From positions 1 to 56,256 of the forward strand of contig JAFIEO010000060.1 in the NCBI GenBank assembly GCA_020832445.1: a stretch of 56,256 bases of DNA, in the 5' to 3' direction. The notes beneath the pieces are model-generated. The model searched no databases. It saw nothing but the letters and a program-made list of their open reading frames with translations, and was not told the origin of the DNA. This document shows, piece after piece, positions 17,343-25,394 of the stretch (within the stretch, counting starts at the first letter, position 1; each line of letters starts with the position of its first letter). A program made the position numbers and the translations under genes. This DNA is from Paracoccaceae bacterium (lineage in GTDB: Bacteria; Pseudomonadota; Alphaproteobacteria; Rhodobacterales; Rhodobacteraceae).

Positions 17343-17560
17343 GACCTATCCCTCCCGAAGGGCGTATCGGTTACCCTGCGCATTGCCATATTCCCCAGCG
17401 CGGTGAGCAGCACCCACCATGGCAGCCAGCCTTCGGGCAGGACGGCGCGCAGCTCGGGCAGGGAGAGGACCGGCATGATGACGGGCAGCAGTTCAAGCAC
17501 CATGACGGGCAGGGCGGCTGCGATGTTGAAGATCAGCGTACGATATCCTTTCAGCCTCAT
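17339..17560 (-). CDS. Small phage membrane protein, candidate holin
   Basis: This 73-aa protein has two hydrophobic stretches (LIFNIAAALPVMVLELLPVIM and WWVLLTALGNMAM) and a charged C-terminus (RRVTDTPFGRDRS), the size and shape of a class II holin or antiholin. It is coupled to the endolysin gene upstream and to the 130-aa gene downstream by four-base ATGA overlaps. Which of the two membrane proteins makes the hole cannot be told from sequence. Confidence 0.65.
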   Translation of the reverse strand: MRLKGYRTLIFNIAAALPVMVLELLPVIMPVLSLPELRAVLPEGWLPWWVLLTALGNMAMRRVTDTPFGRDRS

Positions 17561-18348
17561 GTGCCTGCCTCCAGAGCTGCTGCCTGATAAGCTGCCGCGC
17601 GATCGAGATCATGGCGGCGCTGGCCCAGCAGAAGTGCGATGATGACCAGCACTGCGACAGCCAACCCGGCCAGACCCCATACCGGCAGATCGGCGAGGGT
17701 TGCAGCCCCGCCCCCTGCGCCACCACCCGCGACCGCCGTGCCGCCTGCTGCTTGCCCCTCACGTTCCGCCTTGCCCTGCGCAGAGTCCTGTTCGGCAACC
17801 AGTGCCGGACGGGCAGGGGCGCCTGCGGCCGCAACCGCCATGGCCACACTGACGGCCTCCACAGAGGCCACACGGCGCGACCAGCCGCGCCCGAAGGCGT
17901 CCCAGGTGCGCAGGCCGCGCAGGAAGCCCATGCGTTTGGCGCAGGCGCGCTTGATCACCGGCACAGGCTCGGCCTTGCGCGCCGCGCCAAGGGTTTGCGG
18001 CCCGACCTTGCCGTCTACACTCACGCCGCCCAAAGCCTGCTGGAGCCAGCGCGCCCCGCGGGAATTGCCGCTGTTCACGGCCGGATCGAAGGTGACCAGA
18101 TCGAGGCCTACGGGCAGGTCATCACCCTTGACGGGGTTCCAGTACCGCGCGCGGTAGATGGTCTTGGCCTCGCGCTTGGTCAGTGTGCGCACATCCTCGA
18201 CAGTGACCGGCCCCGAGCGCCACCCGCGCAATGTGCCGATGGTGATGCCCATATTGGTGGCCCCGCCGGGATCGCGGGGATGGTTCACAAACCCGCCCTC
18301 ATGTTTGAAGATTTCGGCCATGCAGGCCTCGAAATTACCACGCGCCAT
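17557..18348 (-). CDS. Endolysin, glycoside hydrolase family 108 with C-terminal membrane segment
   Basis: This 263-aa peptidoglycan hydrolase begins with the GH108 signature FKHEGGFVNHPRDPGGATNMGITIGT, with the catalytic glutamate at E17. The peptidoglycan-binding-like part GVSVDGKVGPQTLGAA lies around 130-145. After about residue 175 comes a low-complexity Ala/Gly linker and a membrane segment (VWGLAGLAVAVLVIIALLLGQ, about 225-245) followed by a basic tail. A C-terminal membrane anchor is unusual for GH108 lysozymes (about 170-180 aa). It may tether the enzyme to the membrane. The start has AGGAGG five bases upstream. A terminator hairpin lies between this gene and the upstream 116-aa gene. 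Confidence 0.88.
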   Translation of the reverse strand: MARGNFEACMAEIFKHEGGFVNHPRDPGGATNMGITIGTLRGWRSGPVTVEDVRTLTKREAKTIYRARYWNPVKGDDLPVGLDLVTFDPAVNSGNSRGARWLQQALGGVSVDGKVGPQTLGAARKAEPVPVIKRACAKRMGFLRGLRTWDAFGRGWSRRVASVEAVSVAMAVAAAGAPARPALVAEQDSAQGKAEREGQAAGGTAVAGGGAGGGAATLADLPVWGLAGLAVAVLVIIALLLGQRRHDLDRAAAYQAAALEAGT

Positions 18349-18367
18349 TTGCGCCTCCTTTCAGGGT

Positions 18368-18395
18368 TAAAAAAGCCGCCCCCGGGGGAGCGGCT
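18368..18395 (-). terminator. Rho-independent terminator upstream of the endolysin gene
   Basis: Read on the minus strand, AGCCGC and GCGGCT arms enclose a CCCCC/GGGGG inner stem and are followed by six T residues (plus-strand AAAAAA at about 18369-18374). It lies after the 116-aa gene and before the endolysin ribosome-binding site. Late transcripts would have to read through it, or the lysis cassette has its own control. Confidence 0.75.
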
Positions 18396-18434
18396 GCATA
18401 GTTGTGTGCATATTTTGCGACCGAATTTGTCGCG

Positions 18435-18785
18435 CTACTTGGCGGTCAGCGCCTGCCATGCGGCGATGACCAGATCCTTGGTGCTGGTGATCAGGAAAAT
18501 CAGCGCCGAGCCTATGAAACCCAGCACAAAGGCGGCGCCGATGGCGCGCGAGCGCCAGTCGCGCACGCCCTTGATGACGGGCTGGACATCTTCGGCGATG
18601 ATCTGCTCGAGCTTGGCCACGCGGTGACGGGTGTCTTGTGCATCCTCGCGGATCTCGCGCAGTGCGTCATATACGGCCGCACGGCTGCCGCGGGAATCGT
18701 TGTTGGCCGTCCTGAGTGTGTCCTCTATCGAGGAAAGCCGCGCATCGAGCGCACCCAGCAGGCGCTGTGTTTCGCTATCACTCAT
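18435..18785 (-). CDS. Phage coiled-coil membrane protein of the lysis region
   Basis: This 116-aa protein has an N-terminal helical coiled coil (about 1-65, with LDARLSSIEDTLR and HRVAKLEQII) and one membrane segment near the C-terminus (AIGAAFVLGFIGSALIFLI, about 84-102). Such proteins are common beside phage endolysins, where they are proposed as holin accessories; no function can be read directly. A terminator follows it. Confidence 0.65.
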   Translation of the reverse strand: MSDSETQRLLGALDARLSSIEDTLRTANNDSRGSRAAVYDALREIREDAQDTRHRVAKLEQIIAEDVQPVIKGVRDWRSRAIGAAFVLGFIGSALIFLITSTKDLVIAAWQALTAK

Positions 18786-18808
18786 GACCTGCCCCCAGTA
18801 TTTTCAGT

Positions 18809-19081
18809 TCAGTGATCCATTCCGGCGCGCTCGCGATGCTGCGCTTTGAACGCTGCCGCGCGTTCAAGATCTGCGTTATAAGCATCGAGGCAGTGGTGGC
18901 GCTGCCCGAACAACCGGAACGGCAGGTCGATCCACCATTCCACCCGCCAGCCCATGCGATGCGCCCGCCCGCTGATGCTTTCATTTGCCGTTGTGGCACG
19001 GTGGTCCGGCAAGAACGAAACATTGCCAAGCTGCGACAACGCGTCCCCGATCTTGTGAAGGCGTGGTGTTTCGTCACGCAT
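18809..19081 (-). CDS. Conserved small phage protein between tail-fibre and lysis genes
   Basis: This 90-aa protein of unknown function has RLHKIGDALSQLGNVSFLPDHRATTANESISGRAHRMGW followed by aromatic WRVEWWIDLPF. The pattern resembles small phage-encoded proteins related to peptidoglycan or DNA handling, but none is convincing. The start at 19081 is set by an 8-base overlap with the stop of the DUF4376-like gene (ATGCGTGA). A competing frame at 18778-19092 lacks these features and is rejected. Confidence 0.6.
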   Translation of the reverse strand: MRDETPRLHKIGDALSQLGNVSFLPDHRATTANESISGRAHRMGWRVEWWIDLPFRLFGQRHHCLDAYNADLERAAAFKAQHRERAGMDH

Positions 19082-19589
19082 CGGGCCACCATGTATCGTC
19101 AGCGTAATCTTCCGGGATCGGGTCCATCTCGCGCAGATCAAAGGCCGCGTTGAATATGGGTTGCCGGTGCTGGCCAGCGGCCAGCAGGATCATCTGCCAT
19201 TCCGCTGCGGTCACGGTCACACGGCCGGTGCCCGTCTTTATCCCGATCGGGGCGTCAGACTGGCCAAGGTTAAGCGCGGTCTGTGCCAGCTTGGTGACTT
19301 CGTCCCAACCGCGCATATCCTTATCTGTGGTGTTGATGCGGTGGGCACCGCGCGCATCCCCGAAGTCATAATTGAAACCGGCCGCCAGCCTGCGGTCGCG
19401 TTCCTGCCCGATACGTTCGGCCAGTTCCTCCTGACTGGGCGGCACTTCTGGCGGGGGAAGAAACGCCCCGTTTTCATAGGACCAGCCGGGGCCTGCGTTT
19501 TCAGTCGGGATCCAGTTCGGCGCAAGCGGTGCTGTGGCCGTGGCGACATTGACAACGATGCCACCCTCGATGATTGCGTATTTTGCCAT
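19074..19589 (-). CDS. Tail fibre assembly-like protein (DUF4376 type)
   Basis: This 171-aa protein starts MAKYAIIEGGIVVNVATAT..., typical of phage tail fibre assembly proteins, which often begin with a strand describing the fibre tip. A middle part is rich in proline (FLPPPEVPPSQEE), and the C-terminal DUF4376-like helical part (about 65-160) has DRRLAAGFNYDFGDARGAHRINTTDKDM and AEWQMILLAAGQH. It follows the glycine-rich fibre gene by 12 bases, the usual place for a fibre chaperone. Confidence 0.75.
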   Translation of the reverse strand: MAKYAIIEGGIVVNVATATAPLAPNWIPTENAGPGWSYENGAFLPPPEVPPSQEELAERIGQERDRRLAAGFNYDFGDARGAHRINTTDKDMRGWDEVTKLAQTALNLGQSDAPIGIKTGTGRVTVTAAEWQMILLAAGQHRQPIFNAAFDLREMDPIPEDYADDTWWPDA

Positions 19590-19601
19590 CTGATCAGCCC
19601 C

Positions 19602-20663
19602 TCATATCCAGATGCGGATTTCACCGCGTGCACCTGCAGCGCCACCGCCACCACCGCCAGCAGGAGCTGAACCGGCTTGTAATAGGTTTCCACCATCCCC
19701 GCCAAACGCTGACGTCCCGCCTATGCCAGATCCTGCAGACGTCCCGCGCGACCCACCGCCGCCGCCCCCCCATATTGCCCACCCCCCAGGGTTTCGTCGA
19801 CGCGCGTTAGCAGCCCCGCTGGATTGCGGAGCGCCACCGCCGCCGCCGCCCCAAATTGTCGCCGCATCACCGCCGAAACCCATACCAACGTCGGTCGAAA
19901 ACTCCCCACCAAATCCTCCTCCGACACGCCCCCCATCTGCGGTCCCAACACTACTACTGCCCCCTCCACCGCCACCTCTCCCTCCGTATGGAAAACCACG
20001 CTGACCAGCATATGCCGTCAGTAAGCTGCCAAAGCTGCTATCTCCTCCGGTCACATTCACAGCGCCACCAGCACCAACAGTGACAGTTACACTTTCTGGC
20101 AGATCGCCTGCGCGCACAACTATCTCACTATATGCTCCACCGCCTCCTCCGGATCCTTCAGACCCCGAACCACCACCGCCACCACCGCCCCATGCTGCAA
20201 TCGTTACAGGCGTGTTGCTTGGCAGCCCTTCCGGCTTCTCCCAAGTTCCAGATGCCTCAAACACCCAGTAGTAACGCGCCGTCCCGGCCCCGCCTGCCAG
20301 CAGGCTTTGCGATAGCAAAACGAAATCGCCGCCGACATAGCTGACCAGTGACCGTAAGTTCGGCCCGACTGACCCCGGCGGCAAGCCACCACCATCCGCC
20401 CCCAGCACCGGCACGGGCGGCCCACCATTCAGCGCCAGCGTCATGGGGCCCATGTTCTCATCAGCCCACGTGATGGTGAAACTCATACCATCCAGAAGGC
20501 CGTCACCGTCCAGCGCGGGTGCCACCGTAGCCGTGACATCATTCGCAGTGCCGCCCACATCTGTCAGCGGGAATGCGGCTGCATTGAACAGGGACTTGAA
20601 ACGTGTGTTGATCCCGTCGACCAGCTGGTCGCCGTTCGGATCACCGAAGGGGGCGCGTGTCAT
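19602..20663 (-). CDS. Glycine-rich phage tail fibre / adhesin
   Basis: This 353-aa protein has an N-terminal part (1-125) with DGDGLLDGMSFTITWADENMG and a strand-rich C-terminal half built from glycine tracts (for example AWGGGGGGGSGSEGS, GGRGGGGGGSSS, WGGGGGGA), ending GARGEIRIWI. Polyglycine sandwich domains at the end of siphovirus fibres act as receptor-binding tips, as in gp38-type adhesins; the GARGE.R.W ending is common in such proteins. The start overlaps the TipJ stop by four bases. Receptor choice is unknown. Confidence 0.82.
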   Translation of the reverse strand: MTRAPFGDPNGDQLVDGINTRFKSLFNAAAFPLTDVGGTANDVTATVAPALDGDGLLDGMSFTITWADENMGPMTLALNGGPPVPVLGADGGGLPPGSVGPNLRSLVSYVGGDFVLLSQSLLAGGAGTARYYWVFEASGTWEKPEGLPSNTPVTIAAWGGGGGGGSGSEGSGGGGGAYSEIVVRAGDLPESVTVTVGAGGAVNVTGGDSSFGSLLTAYAGQRGFPYGGRGGGGGGSSSVGTADGGRVGGGFGGEFSTDVGMGFGGDAATIWGGGGGGAPQSSGAANARRRNPGGWAIWGGGGGGSRGTSAGSGIGGTSAFGGDGGNLLQAGSAPAGGGGGGAAGARGEIRIWI

Positions 20664-23314
20664 GCTGCAAAGATCTCCTGTGCTTCATCGACCAGCGTCA
20701 AGGTTGCGCCAAGGTCGCGGTTGAACTTCATGTCGAATACGATCATCCGGCGGTATTCAGTTGTCAGCACCCGCGTGGACAGCAGCGCACCCGCAGGCAC
20801 GGGGTCCAGCACATCGGCAAAGACAATCTGATCTGTCCGGCCCGTTGCATTGGCCAGATCGACTGTGATGATGTCACCATCCGGATACCTGATCTGTGCC
20901 TGCGTCCGCTGCCCCAGCGCGCGCACGCTGGCCACGGCGCGAAAATCCCGCACCTGGCGCGGCATCGGCTCGTTGCTGCACATGACCTGATCATCCAGCT
21001 GCACGCCCTGCGCACCGCCCTGCAGCACGCGGGCAAAGCCGCCGTTTTCTGCGACAGCATCATGCACCAGCCCGACCAGTGACCCGCGCCGGCATACGAT
21101 GGCATCATGCCCGACATCGATGTTGAACAGCGTGGCGCGCGCTTCCAGCTGCGCCAGATCATACAGCGCGCGGGCGATCACATCAGCCTCATGCGTCATG
21201 CCTTCATAGGTCACCTGTTCCAACCGGCCGGTATCGCGTGTCACCCCTTTGCGGAACACCGTGATCTGGCGCTGTTCATAATCCTGCGCGGCATCATCGA
21301 AACTGACACGCAACCCGTCAGGCAAGCGCGCGAACCCTTTGGACCAGGTCAGGTTCGCACTGTTGCGCGGCGTGAACAGTTGCACGGGCGGCTCGGCCGA
21401 CCGGTCATAGTCACGGATGACGCCCCATCGGTCGGACTGATAGGGCCGCGCATACCCACAGCCCCCAATCACAGACAGCGCCTCGCCCACGCTGGTATCT
21501 TCAAGCACGGCGTTGCAGGTATGCCCCGCCGCTGCACAGGCCGCGCGCCATTCCACCAGCCCCGCATCATCCAGATTTCGCAACGGCAACGGGTCGAGGT
21601 TCTGCGCGCCCACAAGGACATCGCGGTAATGCGGGGCCGGATTATCGGTGATCGACCAGTCATGCCAGCCGACCCCGTTCCAGTCGCGCACATAGCCGCC
21701 CGCCATGACACTGACCCGTTCGATATTCACATTGCGCGCACGCACTGCAATCAGCGCGAAATCATCAGACTGCACCGGGCTGCGGTTCCAGATCGAGACA
21801 GACCGCTGCAGCGTCAGCGTGTCGGCCATGTCTTCGCGGGCATACGGGATCTGCGCAGGTGTGCCGGCATACCCGAACAGGTTGTAGACTGTGCCGCCCA
21901 GCGTGTAAGCGCTGTTCGACCAGCTGGCATTTCTGATTGCAACGCCGCGCCTGATCTCAATCTCGTAGACCCCGCGCGGAAACTCGGCTGGGTCCAGGAA
22001 GAACTGCATGACATCGCGCGTCATGCGGTAATTCCGCAAGCCCGTGGATCCAAGATTATTCTGGTCGACATAGGTATCGCCGCTGTCAAAGAAGTACGGG
22101 TCAGCCACCCAGTCACCGCCTGCCGGAACCAGCGCCTGTGCCGGCACATCCGCAAACGCCGCAACAAACCCTTTCGCCGGGCCAGCTGATGGCGACAGAT
22201 CTGCGCCAGACTGCCAGACCAGTTTGATCGTTGCGCGCAGCGTGCTGAAATCCGCACCCTGATAATGCACCTCTGGCAGGTTGCGCCACTCGGGCGCACC
22301 GCGCAGCCGGATGCGGATGCGCAACGGCACGCGCAACCGGTCGGATGGCGCAGCCACACGCCCAAGTCCCTGCCCGAAGGCGATCTGCAACTGGTGCTCA
22401 TCGGGCGCGCGGCGCGTGGCCACCAGACTGGGTTGCGGTATGGCAAGGCTGACATCGACCAGTTCATCCAGCAGCGCGCCGTCATCCGCACTGACCTTAT
22501 GGCCGGTGATTTCCTGCCCGACAGATTCCGTGCGCCCGTATCGCTGCACCAACAACAAGGGCGCGTCACCGGGCCAGCCTTCGCGCGTCTCGATCGACAC
22601 GCCGGCGATGTCCCCCGCAGGGGCTGCACCGATCTGGATATCCTGCAGCCGGTGCGGTCCGCACAGGCCATAGACGGCCTCGACCACTTCATCCTCGCCG
22701 TCGAATGTGACCAACGGTTCAGCCAGCAACGGCGGGAACATGCGGCGTTCCCCGACCACGCGCGGGACAACCCCGTTGGGTTCCAGCACATTGCCGCGCG
22801 CACTGGCCGCGCGGCGGCTGTCGCGCACCTGACTGTCGCTGCCGCCACTGCCCCGCCCGTCCAGCGTTGGCGGCGGGACGAGCGCATTCAACAGCAGCGA
22901 TCCCACCAGCGAGATACCACCGGCCAGCAGCGCGGCAGACGTGGTACCTGCAGCGAACAACCCGCCAGCCGTTGCGAACAGCCCCGCCGCCGCACCGCCT
23001 GAAAGCAACAGCAACCCGACACTGAAGATCGCCGCGATCGGGTTCTTGCCACCGTCACTGCCACCGCCGCCCATGATCGGGGCATGGAACGTGACCGGAT
23101 TGACGACGCCGCCTGTCACCGCTTTCGGCCGCACCAGATGCCACGCCCCGCGCGGGACGGGCACACCGCCCACACAGACAGTGCCATGTTCGGCAAAGAT
23201 CGCGGGCAGATCCATGCGCGCCACCAGTTCGGCCAGCGTCAACCCATAGGGCAGCCGCTCGACGCGTGGGGCCAACTGGCTGAAGGGCGGGCGGTAAACA
23301 CAGTAGAGACTCAT
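20660..23314 (-). CDS. TipJ-family tail tip / host specificity protein
   Basis: This 884-aa central tail tip protein, a relative of lambda J, joins the tail tube to fibre and host surface. The N-terminus (1-110) contains the ubiquitin-like MDLPAIFAEHGTVCVGGVPVPRGAWH segment and a short hydrophobic stretch (about 90-165, AAIFSVGLLLLSGGAAAGLFA) typical of the family. EVVEAVYGLCGPHRLQDIQIG and RYGRTESVGQEITG lie near 200-270, and later parts contain fibronectin/hub-like strands. Length is shorter than lambda J (1132 aa) but usual for TipJ proteins of Rhodobacterales. It is the last gene of the core tail operon before the fibre and is separated from the NlpC/P60 gene by about 600 bases that hold a plus-strand gene. 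Confidence 0.88.
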   Translation of the reverse strand: MSLYCVYRPPFSQLAPRVERLPYGLTLAELVARMDLPAIFAEHGTVCVGGVPVPRGAWHLVRPKAVTGGVVNPVTFHAPIMGGGGSDGGKNPIAAIFSVGLLLLSGGAAAGLFATAGGLFAAGTTSAALLAGGISLVGSLLLNALVPPPTLDGRGSGGSDSQVRDSRRAASARGNVLEPNGVVPRVVGERRMFPPLLAEPLVTFDGEDEVVEAVYGLCGPHRLQDIQIGAAPAGDIAGVSIETREGWPGDAPLLLVQRYGRTESVGQEITGHKVSADDGALLDELVDVSLAIPQPSLVATRRAPDEHQLQIAFGQGLGRVAAPSDRLRVPLRIRIRLRGAPEWRNLPEVHYQGADFSTLRATIKLVWQSGADLSPSAGPAKGFVAAFADVPAQALVPAGGDWVADPYFFDSGDTYVDQNNLGSTGLRNYRMTRDVMQFFLDPAEFPRGVYEIEIRRGVAIRNASWSNSAYTLGGTVYNLFGYAGTPAQIPYAREDMADTLTLQRSVSIWNRSPVQSDDFALIAVRARNVNIERVSVMAGGYVRDWNGVGWHDWSITDNPAPHYRDVLVGAQNLDPLPLRNLDDAGLVEWRAACAAAGHTCNAVLEDTSVGEALSVIGGCGYARPYQSDRWGVIRDYDRSAEPPVQLFTPRNSANLTWSKGFARLPDGLRVSFDDAAQDYEQRQITVFRKGVTRDTGRLEQVTYEGMTHEADVIARALYDLAQLEARATLFNIDVGHDAIVCRRGSLVGLVHDAVAENGGFARVLQGGAQGVQLDDQVMCSNEPMPRQVRDFRAVASVRALGQRTQAQIRYPDGDIITVDLANATGRTDQIVFADVLDPVPAGALLSTRVLTTEYRRMIVFDMKFNRDLGATLTLVDEAQEIFAA

Positions 23315-23398
23315 GCGTCATACCTATGAGAATCAGTGACACCAGCCATCCGACGCGTCGATGATGTGCTCATCGCAGAATCAACGCAGGAGGATGAC

Positions 23399-23770
23399 AT
23401 GGACGGAAAGGTAGAACTGGTTTTCAGCAAAGACGGCGCAACGATCATGTCACCCGCGATAGGAAGCGGAGAGGTCAAGCTGACGCCAAGTGAAGTTCGA
23501 AGCGTCATAACAGCAATGACTGCAGCATGTGAGAAATTTTTTCCACCATTGGACGCAGAACCAACGGGCAAAATCGAACCGGTCATTCCTGATCCTCGCT
23601 GGTATGTGCAAGTTGACAGGACAGAAACGTTTGTACTTCTGGGCATTCAGGACCCGCGCTTCGGTTGGTTGACCTATTCCCTTCCGACTGACTCCGCTCT
23701 CCAAGCGTCAACGTATATTGAACAGGCCGCGACCGGCATTCTGGGCAGGCCAAAGCCGACGCCCATGTAG
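23399..23770 (+). CDS. Moron-like gene of unknown function inside the tail operon
   Basis: This 123-aa soluble protein, MDGKVELVFSKDGATIMS..., has a C-terminal part with WYVQVDRTETFVLLGIQDP and GWLTYSLPTDSAL. I do not recognise a family. A perfect AGGAGG five bases before the ATG at 23399 supports translation, and the gene lies on the plus strand between two minus-strand tail genes. It is therefore probably expressed independently of late phage transcription, the usual pattern of a lysogenic-conversion or exclusion gene. The C-terminal half suggests a small alpha/beta domain. An upstream in-frame start (23336) is less likely. Confidence 0.6.
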   Translation: MDGKVELVFSKDGATIMSPAIGSGEVKLTPSEVRSVITAMTAACEKFFPPLDAEPTGKIEPVIPDPRWYVQVDRTETFVLLGIQDPRFGWLTYSLPTDSALQASTYIEQAATGILGRPKPTPM

Positions 23771-23924
23771 ACCCACCACCACCGCCACCGCCGCCGACAC
23801 CTTCGAGCGTCAATGTGCCTTGAGGCTCTGTTGTGCCCCCACCGCCGTGGCCGTTGCCGCTGCCATATGCCGAAAGGAATTCAGATGGATCGTTCTTCAT
23901 TCTGCAAATCATGCGCTTAGTCAT
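23583..23924 (-). CDS. Glycine-rich small tail-operon frame, partly under the plus-strand moron
   Basis: The frame starts with ATGA overlapping the NlpC/P60 stop and reads MTKRMICRMKNDPSEFLSAY, then glycine runs (GHGGGG, GVGGGGGGGGS). The first 51 codons do not overlap the plus-strand gene. The remaining part overlaps it antisense and has a composition of arginine, serine and cysteine unlike a real protein. It may be a short tail gene truncated by insertion of the moron, or no gene at all. Confidence 0.3.
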   Translation of the reverse strand: MTKRMICRMKNDPSEFLSAYGSGNGHGGGGTTEPQGTLTLEGVGGGGGGGGSTWASALACPECRSRPVQYTLTLGERSQSEGNRSTNRSAGPECPEVQTFLSCQLAHTSEDQE

Positions 23925-24286
23925 AGGCAATACCTTCTGAAAGCGGTGATCCGGCCCTTGATTGTTATGTGATCGATCGGGACACGCACTGCGCCTGTGG
24001 CGCGTTCTGTGTGCAGCACATGCCGCGCATCAGTCATCACCCCCACATGCCAGACCTGCGACCGACCGCGCATCAGCACCCCGTCATATTCTGCAGGCGG
24101 ATCAACCGGCTGCCAACGATCCTGCCCGCGCCCGATTTCGCGGGCCACACGCACCAGGTCGCGCGCATCAACCTCGCCATAGACAGGCAGATGCACGCCC
24201 AACTGATCCGCATAGACGCGGCGCACCAACTCCCAGCAATGCGCATCCTCATAAGGCAGGCCGATATACTTGCCCCACCACATCAT
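23921..24286 (-). CDS. NlpC/P60-family tail peptidase (lambda K-like)
   Basis: This 121-aa cysteine peptidase has the catalytic cysteine in EDAHCWELVRRVY (C17) and the histidine in VWHVGVMTD (H80), with a following histidine at about 89. It is thought to sit at the tail tip and open peptidoglycan cross-links or process tail proteins during DNA entry, like lambda gpK. ATG at 24286 overlaps the DUF1833 stop by four bases; a longer reading to 24334 adds unrelated residues. Confidence 0.85.
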   Translation of the reverse strand: MMWWGKYIGLPYEDAHCWELVRRVYADQLGVHLPVYGEVDARDLVRVAREIGRGQDRWQPVDPPAEYDGVLMRGRSQVWHVGVMTDARHVLHTERATGAVRVPIDHITIKGRITAFRRYCL

Positions 24287-24786
24287 GCGAACAGCCCCGG
24301 ACAGCGCGATTGTGTGGCGCGCACACCCGGCCAAGGCTCTTGCGTGTAGTCACGCAGCATGATCCGCCCGCTGGCCTCTGTGACGCTGCCCTGCACATCT
24401 GTCAGATCGAAGTTCAGCAATTCCATCAGCGGCACCGGTTCCCCCAGCGCTTGGCGCGGCTCGACCGTCAGGTCGAAATCATCCGTTGTCAGCACCCAGA
24501 CAGATATCTTGGCGCGCTCCGGCAGGGCGATCAGCGCCCGCGTGATTGTCCGGTCAATCGCCGACAACGTGATGCGCGCCTCTGGCGTCTGTTCATTGTC
24601 TGTCACGGCCTCGAACTCGAACATCACGGGATGCCAGTCGACCCCCTTCCAGCGGTATCCCAACACATCTGCGACCACGCGCATCGGGCCCGACAACAGC
24701 GGATGCGTGATTTCCGCGAAGGCCAGATACCCGTCGCCTGTCGCTTCAGCGTTCAGCGATTCCGCATTGCCGACATCGCGCCTCAT
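24283..24786 (-). CDS. DUF1833 phage tail protein
   Basis: This 167-aa protein matches the DUF1833 pattern: FAEITHPLLSGPMRVVADVLGYRWKGVDWHPVMFEFEAV, then EARITLSAIDRTITRAL (about 65-85) and TDVQGSVTEASGR near the C-terminus. Members lie between tape measure and NlpC/P60 genes of siphophages and are taken as minor tail or tail-tip connector proteins. It is coupled on both sides by ATGA overlaps. Confidence 0.82.
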   Translation of the reverse strand: MRRDVGNAESLNAEATGDGYLAFAEITHPLLSGPMRVVADVLGYRWKGVDWHPVMFEFEAVTDNEQTPEARITLSAIDRTITRALIALPERAKISVWVLTTDDFDLTVEPRQALGEPVPLMELLNFDLTDVQGSVTEASGRIMLRDYTQEPWPGVRATQSRCPGLFA

Positions 24787-25394
24787 GCTACGAACCCCGC
24801 GATCCAGTCCACACCAACGGGCGCGGTCTGGGGCACATCACCGGCATATGTGACATCTGTTGATTGTTGATCGCCGGATGTCTGCTGCTGCACCACAAGA
24901 TATGAGCCGCTGATCTGGTCCAGATCGGATGCCGCAACTTCCTGCTGACCAATCCAGTATCTGTCAGCCGCATAGTCGGCCACGAAATCGGGAATGCGCA
25001 ACATGCCCTTCGGGACATATGACGCGAACCACAATGCGCCGGGCAGCATCATCAGGCGCATCGAAATGAACACTCGCCCGGCGCGCGTGAACGACTCGTC
25101 GTATGTACCGGTCTCAAACCTGAACCTTTTTAAGGTCTTTTCTGTCGGATGCAGCCAGAGGAACGGCAACGCACCGAATGCCAGCTGATTGTCGAACCAC
25201 GCTTCGAAATCCTTCAGCTGCTCGAAGCTGTGCAGACGGACCTGCAGTGACCACAGTTCAAGACGCGCTGTCGTGCGCGGGCGCGATATGGCTGGACCAA
25301 TGTCCGGCTGAAAACTCACCAGCTGATCGACAGGCGCAGCGGTCGACTGAACCAGAGGCGACAACGGGTCGGAGAATGGCCATACGGCGATCAT
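24783..25394 (-). CDS. Minor tail protein (after tape measure)
   Basis: This 203-aa protein has LELWSLQVRLHSFEQLKDFEAWFDNQLAFGALPFLWLHPTE (about 45-90) and AGRVFISMRLMMLPGALWF, a pattern seen in distal-tail-like proteins directly after the tape measure gene of Rhodobacterales siphophages. The exact counterpart (for example lambda M or a distal tail protein) is uncertain. It overlaps its neighbours by four bases on both sides. Confidence 0.65.
   Translation of the reverse strand: MIAVWPFSDPLSPLVQSTAAPVDQLVSFQPDIGPAISRPRTTARLELWSLQVRLHSFEQLKDFEAWFDNQLAFGALPFLWLHPTEKTLKRFRFETGTYDESFTRAGRVFISMRLMMLPGALWFASYVPKGMLRIPDFVADYAADRYWIGQQEVAASDLDQISGSYLVVQQQTSGDQQSTDVTYAGDVPQTAPVGVDWIAGFVA

Noticed and set aside
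18778-19092. Alternative minus-strand frame of 104 residues
   Set aside because: It competes with the 90-aa gene whose start overlaps the upstream stop; the alternative has no such link and a less protein-like sequence.
19612-20024. Plus-strand proline/histidine-rich frames opposite the fibre gene
   Set aside because: They mirror the GC-rich glycine codons of the real gene and have no ribosome-binding site or protein-like pattern.
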